Source: JAFAMB01 sp963775805 (GTDB lineage: Bacteria; Verrucomicrobiota; Verrucomicrobiia; Chthoniobacterales; JAFAMB01). Taken from it: a stretch of DNA of 64,000 nucleotides. Below the pieces are notes generated by a model that saw nothing but the letters and a program-made list of their open reading frames with translations, was not told where the DNA came from and searched no databases. This document shows positions 18,646 to 27,461 of this stretch, one piece after another. Location of the stretch: NCBI GenBank assembly GCA_963775805.1, contig CAVZKG010000001.1:2666001-2730000 (forward strand), written 5' to 3'. A program made the position numbers and the translations under genes. Every line of letters starts with the position of its first letter. Position 1 is the first letter of the stretch.

Positions 18646-19528
18646 TCAGGAAAGGATCTCTGTCTCCACCGAAGAACTGTTTTCGTTATGGAACGCTGTC
18701 GCACAGAGCAGCGCGGATCCCGGTATCGGCCTTAAGATTGGTGTGGAATGGCAAGTAGAACGCTACGACCCGGGGACGATCGCCGCTCTGCACAGCAAGT
18801 CTTTCGGAGACGCGCTGCAGCGTCTCGCTCGTTACAAGGAGCTTGTCTGTCCTGAAGAACTACGTATCAGTCGTGAAAGAGGCGAAGTCGCTGTGGAGTT
18901 CACCTTTCTGCTGGCTCGTGAATCCGAACCGCCTGTATTGGTTGATCTCTGCCTTTCCTGGATTCTGGCTATCGGCCGGCGCGGTGCCGAGGCTCCTTTC
19001 TCTCCGCTCCGCTTGGAATTGATGCGCCCGCCTCAACATCGCGAAATTCTGGAAGAGCATTTCAGCTGTCGAGTGCGATTCAAGGCCGTACGTAACGCGC
19101 TCCTCTTTCGTCCGACTGATCTTGAACGCCCTTTCGTGACGCACAATTCCGACCTCCTCTCAATGCTAGCCCCCCAACTCGACGCCCAATTGAAGGATCG
19201 CCGGGCACTCCTCACGACTAAGGATCGCGTGAAAACTGCGCTCAAAGGACTCCTGGCCGGGCACCGTCCTTCAATCCACGATGTGGCACTCCAATTAAAT
19301 CTCAGTTCCCGCACCTTGCAGCGTCGCCTCACAGAAAGTGGATTCACGTTCAAGGGACTACTTGGCGAGACACGCCGGGAGCTTGCACGTTTCTATCTTC
19401 GCCAAAGCGCGCTGGAACTGAACGAAACCGCCTACCTCCTGGGCTATGAAGATGCCAACTCGTTCTTCCGCGCATTTCAGCACTGGGAAGGTACCTCGCC
19501 CGGCCGTTGGCGTGCTTTCAACCGCTGA
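18563..19528 (+). CDS. AraC-family transcriptional regulator (arabinose-binding-domain type)
   Basis: The frame encodes an N-terminal ligand/dimerisation domain of the OruR/ArgR-like AraC class (RRAGLPDGFF onwards). It ends with an AraC DNA-binding domain of two helix-turn-helix motifs (HDVALQLNLSSRTLQRRL and NETAYLLGYEDANSFFRAF). The start is a TTG inside the dehydrogenase fragment. The N-terminus is some 10-15 residues shorter than usual for the family, so the original start may have been lost at the junction. Its 3' end overlaps the beta-lactamase gene tail-to-tail by 52 bp. Targets are unknown. Confidence 0.8.
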   Translation: MLRSVAWSTGLSLRAVIRRAGLPDGFFDQERISVSTEELFSLWNAVAQSSADPGIGLKIGVEWQVERYDPGTIAALHSKSFGDALQRLARYKELVCPEELRISRERGEVAVEFTFLLARESEPPVLVDLCLSWILAIGRRGAEAPFSPLRLELMRPPQHREILEEHFSCRVRFKAVRNALLFRPTDLERPFVTHNSDLLSMLAPQLDAQLKDRRALLTTKDRVKTALKGLLAGHRPSIHDVALQLNLSSRTLQRRLTESGFTFKGLLGETRRELARFYLRQSALELNETAYLLGYEDANSFFRAFQHWEGTSPGRWRAFNR

Positions 19529-20544
19529 CGGGCGGCGTTCGGCGCACCGAATGAGCGCGAAATGATTGCTGCGGCTCTCGCGATCGCCTTCTCGAGCAGA
19601 TCGATTTTCGCTCCGGACCCCACTAGGTAAATCGCAATCAAAATCGGTGGGCGCCCGGGCGGCCGAACGATTGCGATGTCGCCGACCGCTCCGTTTTCGC
19701 CAGTTCCCGTTTTGTCGCCAACTTTCCAATCAGGCGGAAGCCCGGCCCGAATTCGATTCTTTCCGGTCGTGTTGCCCGCAAGCCACGCATCGAGCTCCCC
19801 GCGAGCAGCTACCGAGAGCTGATCTCCCAAAAGCAACCGCTGCAGGTCTGCAACCATCGACGCAGGCGAGGTCGTGTCCCGTTCGTCTCCAGGGATCGCC
19901 GTATTGAGCGAGGGTTCCGTACGATCAAGGCGAGTCACTGGATCTCCCAGGCTGCGAATATATTCCGTGAGTTTTGCGGGGTCGCCCATTCTACGCAAAA
20001 GCAGATTGGCAGCCGTGTTATCGCTGTATTGAATCGCAGCGGCGCATAAATCACCAACACTCATTCCGCCATCCGATAGATGCTTCGCCGTGACAGGAGC
20101 CCATTCGAGCAGATCCGTTTGACTATAAGCCAACCACTGATCGAGAGCTTGCAACCCGCCCTGTTGCAAAATTCCTGCCCCCAAGAGAAACTTAAAAGTG
20201 CTGCACATCGGAAACCTTTCGTCCGCACGGTAAGCGATTCTGCGTCCGCTCCCTGTATCGAGTGCAGCAACTCCCAAACGACCACCGAATTCGTGTTCAA
20301 TCTCTGCTAACTGGGAGGAGAGCGACTTTTGGTTGTCTGCGCGGACTCCCGTTGCGAACGTCAACCCCAGGAAAAAGGCAATAGTCGGAGCAAAACGTCG
20401 AAGCAAGCCCGCATACGTCCTATACGTCCTATACGTCTTATATGACCTATCCGCGACACGCGGGTCGTGTGGCAGTAGCTTTTCGCTGCAGAGCACTTGT
20501 GCCAATCTCCGGTGACTATTTTTTTCCGGTTTTCCCCACTTCAT
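19477..20544 (-). CDS. Class A beta-lactamase
   Basis: All class A motifs are present, numbered from the ATG at 20544: STFK at 115-118 (Ser70), SDN at 174-176, EPSLN at 210-214 (general base Glu166) and KTG at 278-280. The enzyme should hydrolyse beta-lactams in the periplasm. A signal peptide (APTIAFFLGLTFATGVRA) sits only at residues 52-69. The first ~46 residues include a 9-bp tandem repeat that encodes KTYRTYRTY. The ATG overlaps the upstream stop as ATGA, but a TTG at 20406 just before the signal peptide gives a normal-length enzyme of 309 residues. The C-terminus has an extra basic tail of about 20 residues. Confidence 0.9.
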   Translation of the reverse strand: MKWGKPEKNSHRRLAQVLCSEKLLPHDPRVADRSYKTYRTYRTYAGLLRRFAPTIAFFLGLTFATGVRADNQKSLSSQLAEIEHEFGGRLGVAALDTGSGRRIAYRADERFPMCSTFKFLLGAGILQQGGLQALDQWLAYSQTDLLEWAPVTAKHLSDGGMSVGDLCAAAIQYSDNTAANLLLRRMGDPAKLTEYIRSLGDPVTRLDRTEPSLNTAIPGDERDTTSPASMVADLQRLLLGDQLSVAARGELDAWLAGNTTGKNRIRAGLPPDWKVGDKTGTGENGAVGDIAIVRPPGRPPILIAIYLVGSGAKIDLLEKAIARAAAIISRSFGAPNAARQRLKARQRPGEVPSQC

Positions 20545-20852
20545 GCGGAACCGAATTTCCAGGAAAGCGACGCTTCAAACGCCGCACCGGCCTTGGTCCG
20601 GGCAATGATCACGCCCGCCTCTGTCTCCAGATCGATTGAGAATTTCAATTCTACGGTATCCAGATGCCAGTGTGCAGTCCGTTTTTTCTCCAGTTCCTCC
20701 AATTGATCCGAGAGTCGATCGGCGATCAACTTCAGGCTTTCGCCCAGATCCCCCAATCGATCCATGAGAACCTCCGGAACAGCGGGTTGAGCGCTCAAAT
20801 CCCCGAACGTTCCTGCAGCCGATGGCCGCACTTCCACCAGGATTTTCTCCAT
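20541..20852 (-). CDS. Trypco1 (CU044_2847-like) small protein
   Basis: The 103-residue protein ends in alternating beta strands (VELKFSIDLETEAGVIIART, then FEASLSWKF) that I recognise as the trypsin-co-occurring domain 1 / CU044_2847 pattern. Its middle is helical (LGESLKLIADRLSDQLEELE). In other bacteria this domain accompanies trypsin-like proteases and predicted NTP-dependent conflict systems as a small adaptor. Here no protease or NTPase is adjacent; instead the stop codon overlaps the beta-lactamase ATG by 4 bp. Assignment is from pattern memory and should be tested with a profile. Confidence 0.65.
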   Translation of the reverse strand: MEKILVEVRPSAAGTFGDLSAQPAVPEVLMDRLGDLGESLKLIADRLSDQLEELEKKRTAHWHLDTVELKFSIDLETEAGVIIARTKAGAAFEASLSWKFGSA

Positions 20853-20946
20853 CGACTTCTGATATCAAATTTGGAAAAACGACGGAAGACCGAACTGTGT
20901 CCGGGCACCGCGGCGGTTCGGATTCATTGTAAGTCCATTCCTGGTT

Positions 20947-21027
20947 CGAAAATCGCGCGAGATTTTCGCGCTAGCCTCGACAGAAGTCGACACTCCGTGC
21001 GCATTTCTCACTGGACATGAGAAATGC
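20947..21027. repeat. Two adjacent palindromes in the divergent promoter region
   Basis: CGAAAATC-GCGCGA-GATTTTCG (20947-20968) is followed by a perfect 10-bp stem, GCATTTCTCA with TGAGAAATGC (21001-21027). They lie between the Trypco1 gene and the aldo/keto reductase. The right edge GCGGGCTAG is the inverse of the sequence beside 17036, so this is probably a dispersed palindromic repeat. Confidence 0.45.
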
Positions 21028-21071
21028 GGGCTAGTTTTGTCACGATAACTATTATTTCTCGAATATAACTC

Positions 21072-22103
21072 ATGGAATACAGACAGCTTGGTAACTCGGG
21101 TCTTCGCGTTTCGGCGTTGAGCTTCGGAACAGGAACTTTCGGCGGAACCGACAATGAACTGTTTCAGGCGTTTGGAGCCAACCAACTCTCGGAAGCGACC
21201 CGTATCGTCGATGTTTGCATCGAAGCGGGGATCAATTTGTTCGACACCGCCGACGGCTACTCCAACGGTCAATCAGAAGAAATCCTAGGCAAAGCCCTCG
21301 GTGCGCGTCGCGATCAGGCGCTGATCGCGACAAAAGCCTATTTCCGGATGGGACCCGGTGAAAACGATTTAGGTGGATCCCGGGAACATTTGATCAAAGC
21401 GTGCGAGGCAAGCCTCCGCCGGCTTGGAACGGACTACATCGATTTGTATCAGCTCCATTGTTTCGATTCATTCACGCCACTCGAAGAAACCCTGAGCGCA
21501 TTAAACCAACTCGTCGCGCAGGGGAAGGTTCGATACATTGGATGTTCTAACTACGCCGGGTGGCAGCTCATGAAAGCGGTCGCGATTTCCGAAAGACATG
21601 GCTGGCCAAGGTTTGTCTCGCATCAGGCGTTCTACTCCCTCGCAGGACGTGATTTCGAATGGGATCTGATGCCGTTCGCGATCGATCAGAAAATCGGGAC
21701 CATCGTCTGGAGTCCGCTTGGATGGGGCAGATTAACCGGAAAAATCCGCAGAAACCAACCTATGCCGGAAGTAAGCCGACTTCATAAAACACGCGAGATA
21801 GGGCCACCCATCCCGGATGAGCGTGTGTACGCGATCGTCGAAGCAATCGACACGATCGCAGCTGAAACAGGAAAAACGGTCCCTCAAATTGCGCTCAACT
21901 GGTTGCTGCAGCGACCAACGATTTCCAGCGTAATCGTCGGTGCGCGAAATGAAGAGCAGTTGCGACAAAACCTGGATTCGGTTGGCTGGCAGCTAACCAC
22001 GGAACAGATTGCGAAACTGGACGCAGCCAGCGCCACACCAATTGCTTACCCTGCCTGGTTCCAGTGGACCCACGGTGGGGACCGGAATCGTTCGCCGATT
22101 TGA
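21072..22103 (+). CDS. Aldo/keto reductase
   Basis: The 343-residue TIM-barrel oxidoreductase has the complete catalytic tetrad Asp58, Tyr63, Lys88 and His129 (in FDTADGY, ATKAY and QLHCFD). The C-terminal NADPH-binding part holds SSVIVGARNEEQL. This family reduces aldehydes and ketones of sugars and other carbonyls. The sequence resembles the YajO/IolS-like branch often found in sugar loci. It is convergent with the cupin and SDR genes, just left of the DeoR-regulated sugar region, so a role in sugar or polyol conversion is plausible but not shown. Confidence 0.88.
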   Translation: MEYRQLGNSGLRVSALSFGTGTFGGTDNELFQAFGANQLSEATRIVDVCIEAGINLFDTADGYSNGQSEEILGKALGARRDQALIATKAYFRMGPGENDLGGSREHLIKACEASLRRLGTDYIDLYQLHCFDSFTPLEETLSALNQLVAQGKVRYIGCSNYAGWQLMKAVAISERHGWPRFVSHQAFYSLAGRDFEWDLMPFAIDQKIGTIVWSPLGWGRLTGKIRRNQPMPEVSRLHKTREIGPPIPDERVYAIVEAIDTIAAETGKTVPQIALNWLLQRPTISSVIVGARNEEQLRQNLDSVGWQLTTEQIAKLDAASATPIAYPAWFQWTHGGDRNRSPI

Positions 22104-22265
22104 CCGAGGCTTTTTCCCAGGAGCAGAAAAAAGGATTAAGTCATCAGTATCAGTTGCCGGTTGTCAGTGGTAGTTGGAAGGAGTTGGCAGAGGACATGGA
22201 CGTGGTCGCAATTTGGCAATCGGACCCCATGGCTTACCCCATGGGATCCAGCGACATACTCCTCC

Positions 22266-22769
22266 TCACAACCAAAAACGATTCACCGCCATATCTTGGC
22301 CGTAAATCGGATTCGTCACCGGCACCGGTAATTTGGCAATGTTGCGATCTGACTGTGGCCGCTCGCCAGGTTTTCCCGTCAGGAGATCCCACGACATTCC
22401 GTCCGGATAAGCCCCTGCAACGCGGAAATCGGCGCTCGATCCAAGGTTTTTGTGCCCGACACCCGCAGGGATCACGATCACATCGCCTGGGCACACCTCG
22501 ATAATTTTGCCCTGCTCGCCACCGAGCTGTAGTGACGCGGACCCGCTATAGGTTCCAAGAACTTCGTGCGAAGTACTGTGATAATGGTGAAACGGATAGA
22601 CACCGTTCTTCCAACCATTAGACCAGTTATTCGCCGCAAACAGATTCTGAACCTCGGATCCAGATATCCCGGAACCACCAGGCAACGCATTTCGAAAGAG
22701 CAAAAGCGGGTACCTGCTGTTCGGTATGACACCGTCATCCTGAAATAGAATCAATTCCGGCTCCACCAT
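22266..22769 (-). CDS. Cupin-domain protein (YjlB-like)
   Basis: A 167-residue single-domain cupin. The metal-binding motif FHHYHSTSHEVLG supplies the His/His/Glu ligands, and GDVIVIPAGVGH supplies the later His, so a metal site is expected. The ATG at 22769 was chosen over a TTG four codons upstream. The family resembles Bacillus YjlB, whose function is unsettled; many cupins isomerise or bind sugars. It lies 150 bp downstream of the SDR gene on the same strand and may be co-transcribed with it. Confidence 0.75.
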   Translation of the reverse strand: MVEPELILFQDDGVIPNSRYPLLLFRNALPGGSGISGSEVQNLFAANNWSNGWKNGVYPFHHYHSTSHEVLGTYSGSASLQLGGEQGKIIEVCPGDVIVIPAGVGHKNLGSSADFRVAGAYPDGMSWDLLTGKPGERPQSDRNIAKLPVPVTNPIYGQDMAVNRFWL

Positions 22770-22921
22770 AAAAGTTGTCAACGTCCGAGCAGTTGCCAGT
22801 GTCGGTTGTCAGGTGAACGAACGATTAAGGGAACTTGTTCGTCCTTTCTTGTCCTTACCAAATACTGGCAACCGTAAAGCAACCACTGACAACTGACCAC
22901 TGACACCGAAAACTCCTCAGT

Positions 22922-23680
22922 CTACCAGCAGGTGTAGCCGCCATCCACGACCAGATTGCTTCCCGTGAAAAAGCTGCTCGAATCCGAAGCAAGGAATAAT
23001 ACAGCCGGCGCGATCTCCTGTGGTTCACCCACTCGACGGAGCGGCGTGAATTCCATCCAACGATCGTACCATTCTTTATTCGCCATTCCTCCCTGTGTCA
23101 TCGGCGTGTTAACGTAACCGGGAGAGATACAGTTAACCCGCACGCCGCGTTCCGCCCATTCTCCTGCAAGCGATTTCGTCAGCATGATTACCGCCGCTTT
23201 AGACGTATTGTATGCTGCTTGCGGCTGCGGCGTGTTCGAGATGACCCCAGACATCGACGCAGTGTTAATGATGCTCCCCTTTCCTTGAGCCAACATCACT
23301 TTCCCAAATTCCCGGCAGCCATAATAAACTGCATGGAGATTTGTATTCATGATCGAATGCCATTCGTCATCAGACGAGCTTTCGCCAGGTACACTATGGG
23401 CGATACCGGCATTATTGAACGCAATATCGATCCGGCCGTAACGATCTTTGACGTCCGATGCGACCTTCGCAACGAACTTCGAGTCTGTTACATCGCCCGG
23501 AATAAACTCGACACCTAAGTTCTTTGACGTCGCGTTTCCGTTCTGAACGTCGATATCGACGATTACGACTTTTGCGCCATTTTCCAGGAACGCTTTCGTG
23601 GTTTCAAGGCCGATACCGCGGGCGCCACCCGTGACAACCGCGATCCTGCCATCCAATGGGGTAAGAGGGGAGTATTGCAT
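22922..23680 (-). CDS. Short-chain dehydrogenase/reductase (polyol-type)
   Basis: A 252-residue classical SDR: NAD(P) motif TGGARGIG at 17-24, NNAG at 89-92, catalytic Ser144, Tyr157 and Lys161 in YNTSK. An acidic residue after the second strand (VDID) favours NAD. The overall pattern resembles sorbitol/arabinitol dehydrogenases. It faces away from the DeoR-type gene across a 420-bp intergenic region, so it probably belongs to the sugar/polyol regulon of this locus. The actual substrate is not readable. Confidence 0.87.
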   Translation of the reverse strand: MQYSPLTPLDGRIAVVTGGARGIGLETTKAFLENGAKVVIVDIDVQNGNATSKNLGVEFIPGDVTDSKFVAKVASDVKDRYGRIDIAFNNAGIAHSVPGESSSDDEWHSIMNTNLHAVYYGCREFGKVMLAQGKGSIINTASMSGVISNTPQPQAAYNTSKAAVIMLTKSLAGEWAERGVRVNCISPGYVNTPMTQGGMANKEWYDRWMEFTPLRRVGEPQEIAPAVLFLASDSSSFFTGSNLVVDGGYTCW

Positions 23681-24100
23681 GAGTTATCTATTCGTTAGCC
23701 CAAAAATCTTGGGAGATTGTTTCGAGCAAAATATGCGATTCAAACGGATCCTTTTGCCGATATCCATAGATGGAGGGGTGAAGCTGAGGGCAAGTAAAAC
23801 AATCCCAACCCGTACGTGACCGATCTTACTAAGGGACGGTCCTCACAGTTGGAATTGGCTCTTCAAGCGCAGTCCCCGAGGAACTTCTAACCTGGGTACG
23901 GAACAAACGGTAGCTGACCCCCCGTTTAAAAGTCAAAAGAAAGAATAAGCAAGCCAGTGTATTGTTTTTGTTTTCTTTCCCGATGAAAAAGCTAACATTG
24001 AGCCTATTGGGTCTCCCATTTTCGCAGGCTTTGCTTGGGAAAAAGACTCAAATAAGTGTTCGTTGGGACGTTATACCCATTGTCTGTCTTTTATTTTTCC
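23681..24100. other. Divergent promoter region between the SDR and DeoR genes
   Basis: No gene is supported here. The right half is AT-rich, with GAAAGAATAAG near 23940 and TTTTCTTTC near 23972. This would suit promoters for both directions and possible DeoR-family operators, but no convincing palindrome stands out. Confidence 0.35.
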
Positions 24101-24931
24101 ATGCCACCTGGCGAATCCATAAGCGAACCCAATCGAGTCATTCCAGCAGAGCCCGAACAAACGCCCTTAACCGGTGAACGGCGAAGAAAGATCGGAGAGA
24201 TCCTCGCTCGTGAAGGCCGGGTAACGGTCAACGAACTCAGCAAACTGTTCGGGGTTACCTCAGTGACGATCCGCAGCGATCTCGACACAATGGCAGCGGA
24301 AGGCGCACTGATTCGCGACAGAGGCGGCGCCATTGCTCACACCTCCACGACGCTGGTCGTCGCATTTGAAAAACGCGCAGTTCAAAACCGTGAACAAAAG
24401 CGGCTAATCGGCAAGATGGCCAGTTCCCTCGTCAACGACCGGGAGACGATCATCATGGATGCCGGATCGACGGTCATGGAAATGGCTCACAGTCTTCCCT
24501 CCGAGAAACCTTGCACGATCGTCACGACCGCCTTGAATGTCGCGGCGCGCGTCGGTGCGCTTCAAAATGTCAATGTACTGATAGCCGGGGGTTCGCTCAG
24601 CCGGGAGACAATCAGTACGGTCGGCGCGCTCGCGGAGCGGGACCTGGAGAACCTGATTGTTGATAAGCTGTTTCTAAGCACACAGGCATTCGACGCTGAA
24701 CACGGCCTGACAGACGATTCATTTGACATTGCTCGCGTGAAGGCAGCCATGATCCGGTCCGCGCGCCGGGTGATATTATTAGCCGATTCCAGCAAATGGG
24801 GTAATTCGGCCTTCGCTAAAATCGCCCCTCTAGGGGAAATCGATGTGCTGATTACCGACAGAGGCTTGTCGCTCGAGGCGCAAAAGATCATCCAACGGTT
24901 CGGAGTCGAGATCATGTTAACCGACCGCTAA
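24101..24931 (+). CDS. DeoR-family transcriptional regulator
   Basis: An N-terminal winged-helix domain (RRRKIGEILAREGRVTVNEL, then SVTIRSDLDTMAAEG) is followed by the DeoR C-terminal sensor domain, which binds phosphorylated sugars (IIMDAGSTVMEMA, VLIAGGSLSRET, LADSSKWG). The ATG at 24101 is taken as start; a GTG at 24056 would add 15 unconserved residues. Family members usually repress sugar uptake and catabolism genes until a sugar phosphate is bound. Position between the SDR and two CUT1 transporter sets suggests it controls both sides. Confidence 0.88.
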   Translation: MPPGESISEPNRVIPAEPEQTPLTGERRRKIGEILAREGRVTVNELSKLFGVTSVTIRSDLDTMAAEGALIRDRGGAIAHTSTTLVVAFEKRAVQNREQKRLIGKMASSLVNDRETIIMDAGSTVMEMAHSLPSEKPCTIVTTALNVAARVGALQNVNVLIAGGSLSRETISTVGALAERDLENLIVDKLFLSTQAFDAEHGLTDDSFDIARVKAAMIRSARRVILLADSSKWGNSAFAKIAPLGEIDVLITDRGLSLEAQKIIQRFGVEIMLTDR

Positions 24932-24937
24932 AAAGCA

Positions 24938-25615
24938 GAGCCGCAGATTGCACGGATTGAAGATTCGACGGCCACAGATTGCGCAGATTGAAGACAGGAT
25001 AGCCACAGATTACACCGATTTACACAGATTGAGAGACGAGACGGGATGTCGGAACGGTTGATTTCAACGACGTGCGCCGCGTGATCACTTCCGAATCTGT
25101 GTCAATCTGTGTAATCTGTGGCTTAAATTCTTTTCTGTGAAATCGGTGGCCACTCTGGGCGGGCACCGACGCAGTTCACAATCCACAAGCCCTATCCACT
25201 GTATTCGCCCGAATCTGTGTCAATCTGTGTAATCTGTGGCTTAAATTCTTTTCTGTGAAATCGGTGGCCACTCTGGGCGGGCACCGACGCAGTTCACAAT
25301 CCACAAGCCCTATCCACTGTATTCGCCCGAATCTGTGTCAATCTGTGTAATCTGTGGCTTAAATTCTTTTTCTGTGAAATCGGTGGCCACTCTGGGCGGG
25401 CACCGACGCAGTTCACAATCCACAAGCCCTATCCACTGTATTCGCCCGAATCTGTGTCAATCTGTGTAATCTGTGGCTTAAATTCTTTTTCTGTGAAATC
25501 GGTGGCCACTCTGGGCGGGCACCCCTATGCAGTTCACAATCTACAAGCCCCTATCCACTGTATTCGCCCGAATCCGTTTAATCTGTGGCTATCCCGTCTT
25601 CAATCTGTGGCTAAT
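24938..25615. repeat. Repeat locus A: CACAGATT units, hinge and 118-bp tandem array
   Basis: Three CACAGATT-type units (24944-25032) lead into a hinge (about 25030-25095). A tandem array follows with unit starts at 25092, 25210, 25328, 25447 and a degenerate one at 25569; spacings are 118, 118, 119 and 122 bp. The units are nearly identical and include AATCTGTGTAATCTGTGGC. The hinge is the reverse complement of the hinge in the loci near 37.26 and 49.92 kb. No coding sequence is supported. Confidence 0.85.
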
Positions 25616-25635
25616 CCCTCCTAAGAAAATCGAAC

Positions 25636-25652
25636 GAAAGGTGTAGACTTTC
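25636..25652. promoter_or_regulatory. GAAAG-N7-CTTTC palindrome, candidate operator
   Basis: A short inverted repeat in an AT-rich stretch about 400 bp upstream of the Tat-type binding protein gene and downstream of the DeoR gene. Similar AAAG/CTTT text occurs upstream of the DeoR gene. A DeoR operator is possible, but the motif is short. Confidence 0.2.
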
Positions 25653-25937
25653 TAAATCTTTCTTTTTACACTCCCCACCGATTCGAAACGTGAAGCCGTT
25701 GTCGGATTGTGAATACCCCCAAATAATCCACCCAGATTCAAATAAACCTAGAACCGAGTTCGATTGACACAGAAAACAGTATCCCGGTAGACGAAGAACT
25801 TCCCGGCGCCGCGCGGAGCAAAGATCTCAAGTTTGTTAGACGTGGCAGTTTTTGTGGTCCGCAATTGGCGTGCATTTTCGCGGTGTTGAAGGTGTAAAAA
25901 CCTAGATTTTCCTGATCGAGGGCATCCGGTAGATGCA

Positions 25938-25967
25938 CCAGCCGGCGCATGGGTATGCGCCGGCTGG
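25938..25967. terminator. Strong GC-rich hairpin
   Basis: A perfect 13-bp stem (25938-25950 with 25955-25967) closes on a GGGT tetraloop, 93 bp upstream of the solute-binding protein ATG. It could end transcription from the repeat locus or form part of the 5' leader of the transporter mRNA. No T-run follows. The interval 25653-25937 holds nothing else I can support. Confidence 0.4.
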
Positions 25968-26059
25968 CTCACCCGGGACTCGAATCAATCGCGAGCCTGC
26001 AAAACAAGAATTGAGGTCAACCGGCAATCGAAACCGGCCCAACCGGATACCTGAGCACG

Positions 26060-27361
26060 ATGAATGAGCATAACATCAGCCGCCGAAAATTCCTGACGAC
26101 GACGGCAGCGGGACTCGCGGCGACTACCCTGGTCAAAAGCGGCTTCGCCGCTTCGTCTAAGCCGATCGAACTGCGATTTTTCTTCCGCTCGGCATGGCCC
26201 TCATCAGAGCCGTACAACAACTGGATCATAGACCAGTGGAACGCAAAGAATGGGGACAGAATTCACGTCACGGGCACAAGTGCGGATGGCGAGACCTACA
26301 AAACCAAGCAGACGATAGAACTCAGCTCAGCGAGCCCGCCGGATGTATTTTACTCCTGGGAGGGAGGACGAGCAGGCGAACTGATCGACAACGGATTTGC
26401 CGCAGATCTGAGTAGCTACTACGCAAAGTATGGCTGGGATAAACGGATTATCGCCGCAGGACAGTCGCTCGCGACGTTCGATGGAAAGAAATATTTTCTT
26501 CCAACCGAACTGGGGGCATCCGTTGTCTGGTACCGCAAGGATCTTTATGCGCAGCTCGGACTCAGCGTTCCCAAGACCTGGGAAGAATTGATGACGAATG
26601 CCGCTAAGGCCAAGGCGTCAAGTATTACACCTTTCTTGCTCGCGAACCAAAAGAAATGGCCTTCGCAGTTCATGTGGTCCGCAATCTTCGTAAATAAGCA
26701 TGGTCTGGACGCCTACAACGGACTGATGGGCAACAAAATCGCCTGGACTGATCAGCGCGCAATCGACGTAACCGCCATCATGAAGAAGCTCGCGGATGAC
26801 AAGATGTTCGAGGATTCATTCAACTCCCTCGATCTCGGCCCGGCGATGGTGCTCTTTTCCCAAGGGAAAGTTCTGCATTGGTATCAAGGCTCATTCAATC
26901 TGGGACGCTTTCGCGGCGATCAACCGGAATGCTGCGTTGTCCCGATTGATTATTTCCCAATGCCGCAGATCGGAGACAGCAAGCCGGTGATGTCGGTATA
27001 CGCTGAAGACACGCACATGATTCACGCGGCCTCGCCAAACAAGGATGCGGCAGCGGAATTTCTCAACTGGTATGTCTCTCCAGAGGTGGCAAAAAAGAAG
27101 CTCGAAATCGACAAACCATTCGCTGCAACAGTCGATGCCGATATCAGCAAGCTGACTGAAATGGAGCAACGCCTTGCGAAAGCAATGGGCGACTCCGGCT
27201 CTTTCACCTTCATGCATGTCGACCATGCGGTCGCTCCTGCGATTTCTGACAAGTTCCTGACAGAAATGCAGGGGGTGCTCGCGGGTGCGATCACGCCAGA
27301 AGATGCAATGAAAGCCACAGAAGATGAGGCTGTACGAACTCGAGGTCCAGTGAAGGCATGA
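26060..27361 (+). CDS. CUT1 sugar ABC transporter substrate-binding protein, Tat-exported
   Basis: The 433-residue family 1 extracellular solute-binding protein begins with a twin-arginine signal (SRRKFLTTTAAGLAATTL, Arg8-Arg9). The mature part has the usual sugar-binder segments (NNWIIDQWNAKNG, PPDVFYSWEGGRAGELI, AAAEFLNWYVSPEVAKK). Export by Tat implies folding in the cytoplasm. It starts a run of same-strand genes with two permeases and a MalK-type ATPase, so it delivers a sugar or oligosaccharide to that importer. The sugar itself cannot be assigned. Confidence 0.88.
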   Translation: MNEHNISRRKFLTTTAAGLAATTLVKSGFAASSKPIELRFFFRSAWPSSEPYNNWIIDQWNAKNGDRIHVTGTSADGETYKTKQTIELSSASPPDVFYSWEGGRAGELIDNGFAADLSSYYAKYGWDKRIIAAGQSLATFDGKKYFLPTELGASVVWYRKDLYAQLGLSVPKTWEELMTNAAKAKASSITPFLLANQKKWPSQFMWSAIFVNKHGLDAYNGLMGNKIAWTDQRAIDVTAIMKKLADDKMFEDSFNSLDLGPAMVLFSQGKVLHWYQGSFNLGRFRGDQPECCVVPIDYFPMPQIGDSKPVMSVYAEDTHMIHAASPNKDAAAEFLNWYVSPEVAKKKLEIDKPFAATVDADISKLTEMEQRLAKAMGDSGSFTFMHVDHAVAPAISDKFLTEMQGVLAGAITPEDAMKATEDEAVRTRGPVKA

Positions 27362-27461
27362 CCACTTGAGAGCGGGTCCCCTTGACTCCAATTCCGGCGA
27401 TATCTCGGCGTGCAATCGGAGCTAACCCGGGTGATTGCGGTGACCCGCTTGTTTTCACACA

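Noticed and set aside
25092..25615. Regular repeats suggesting a CRISPR array
   Set aside because: The whole 118-bp unit repeats with almost no variable spacer, units are far longer than CRISPR repeat-spacers, and no cas genes are present. Same reasoning for the arrays at 37.3-38.3 and 49.2-50.6 kb.
25965..26010. tRNA-like text on the minus strand (TTCGAGTCCCGGG preceded by TTTTGCAGG)
   Set aside because: The flanking bases cannot form a T-stem or anticodon stem, and no acceptor stem pairs. It is only a chance T-loop look-alike.
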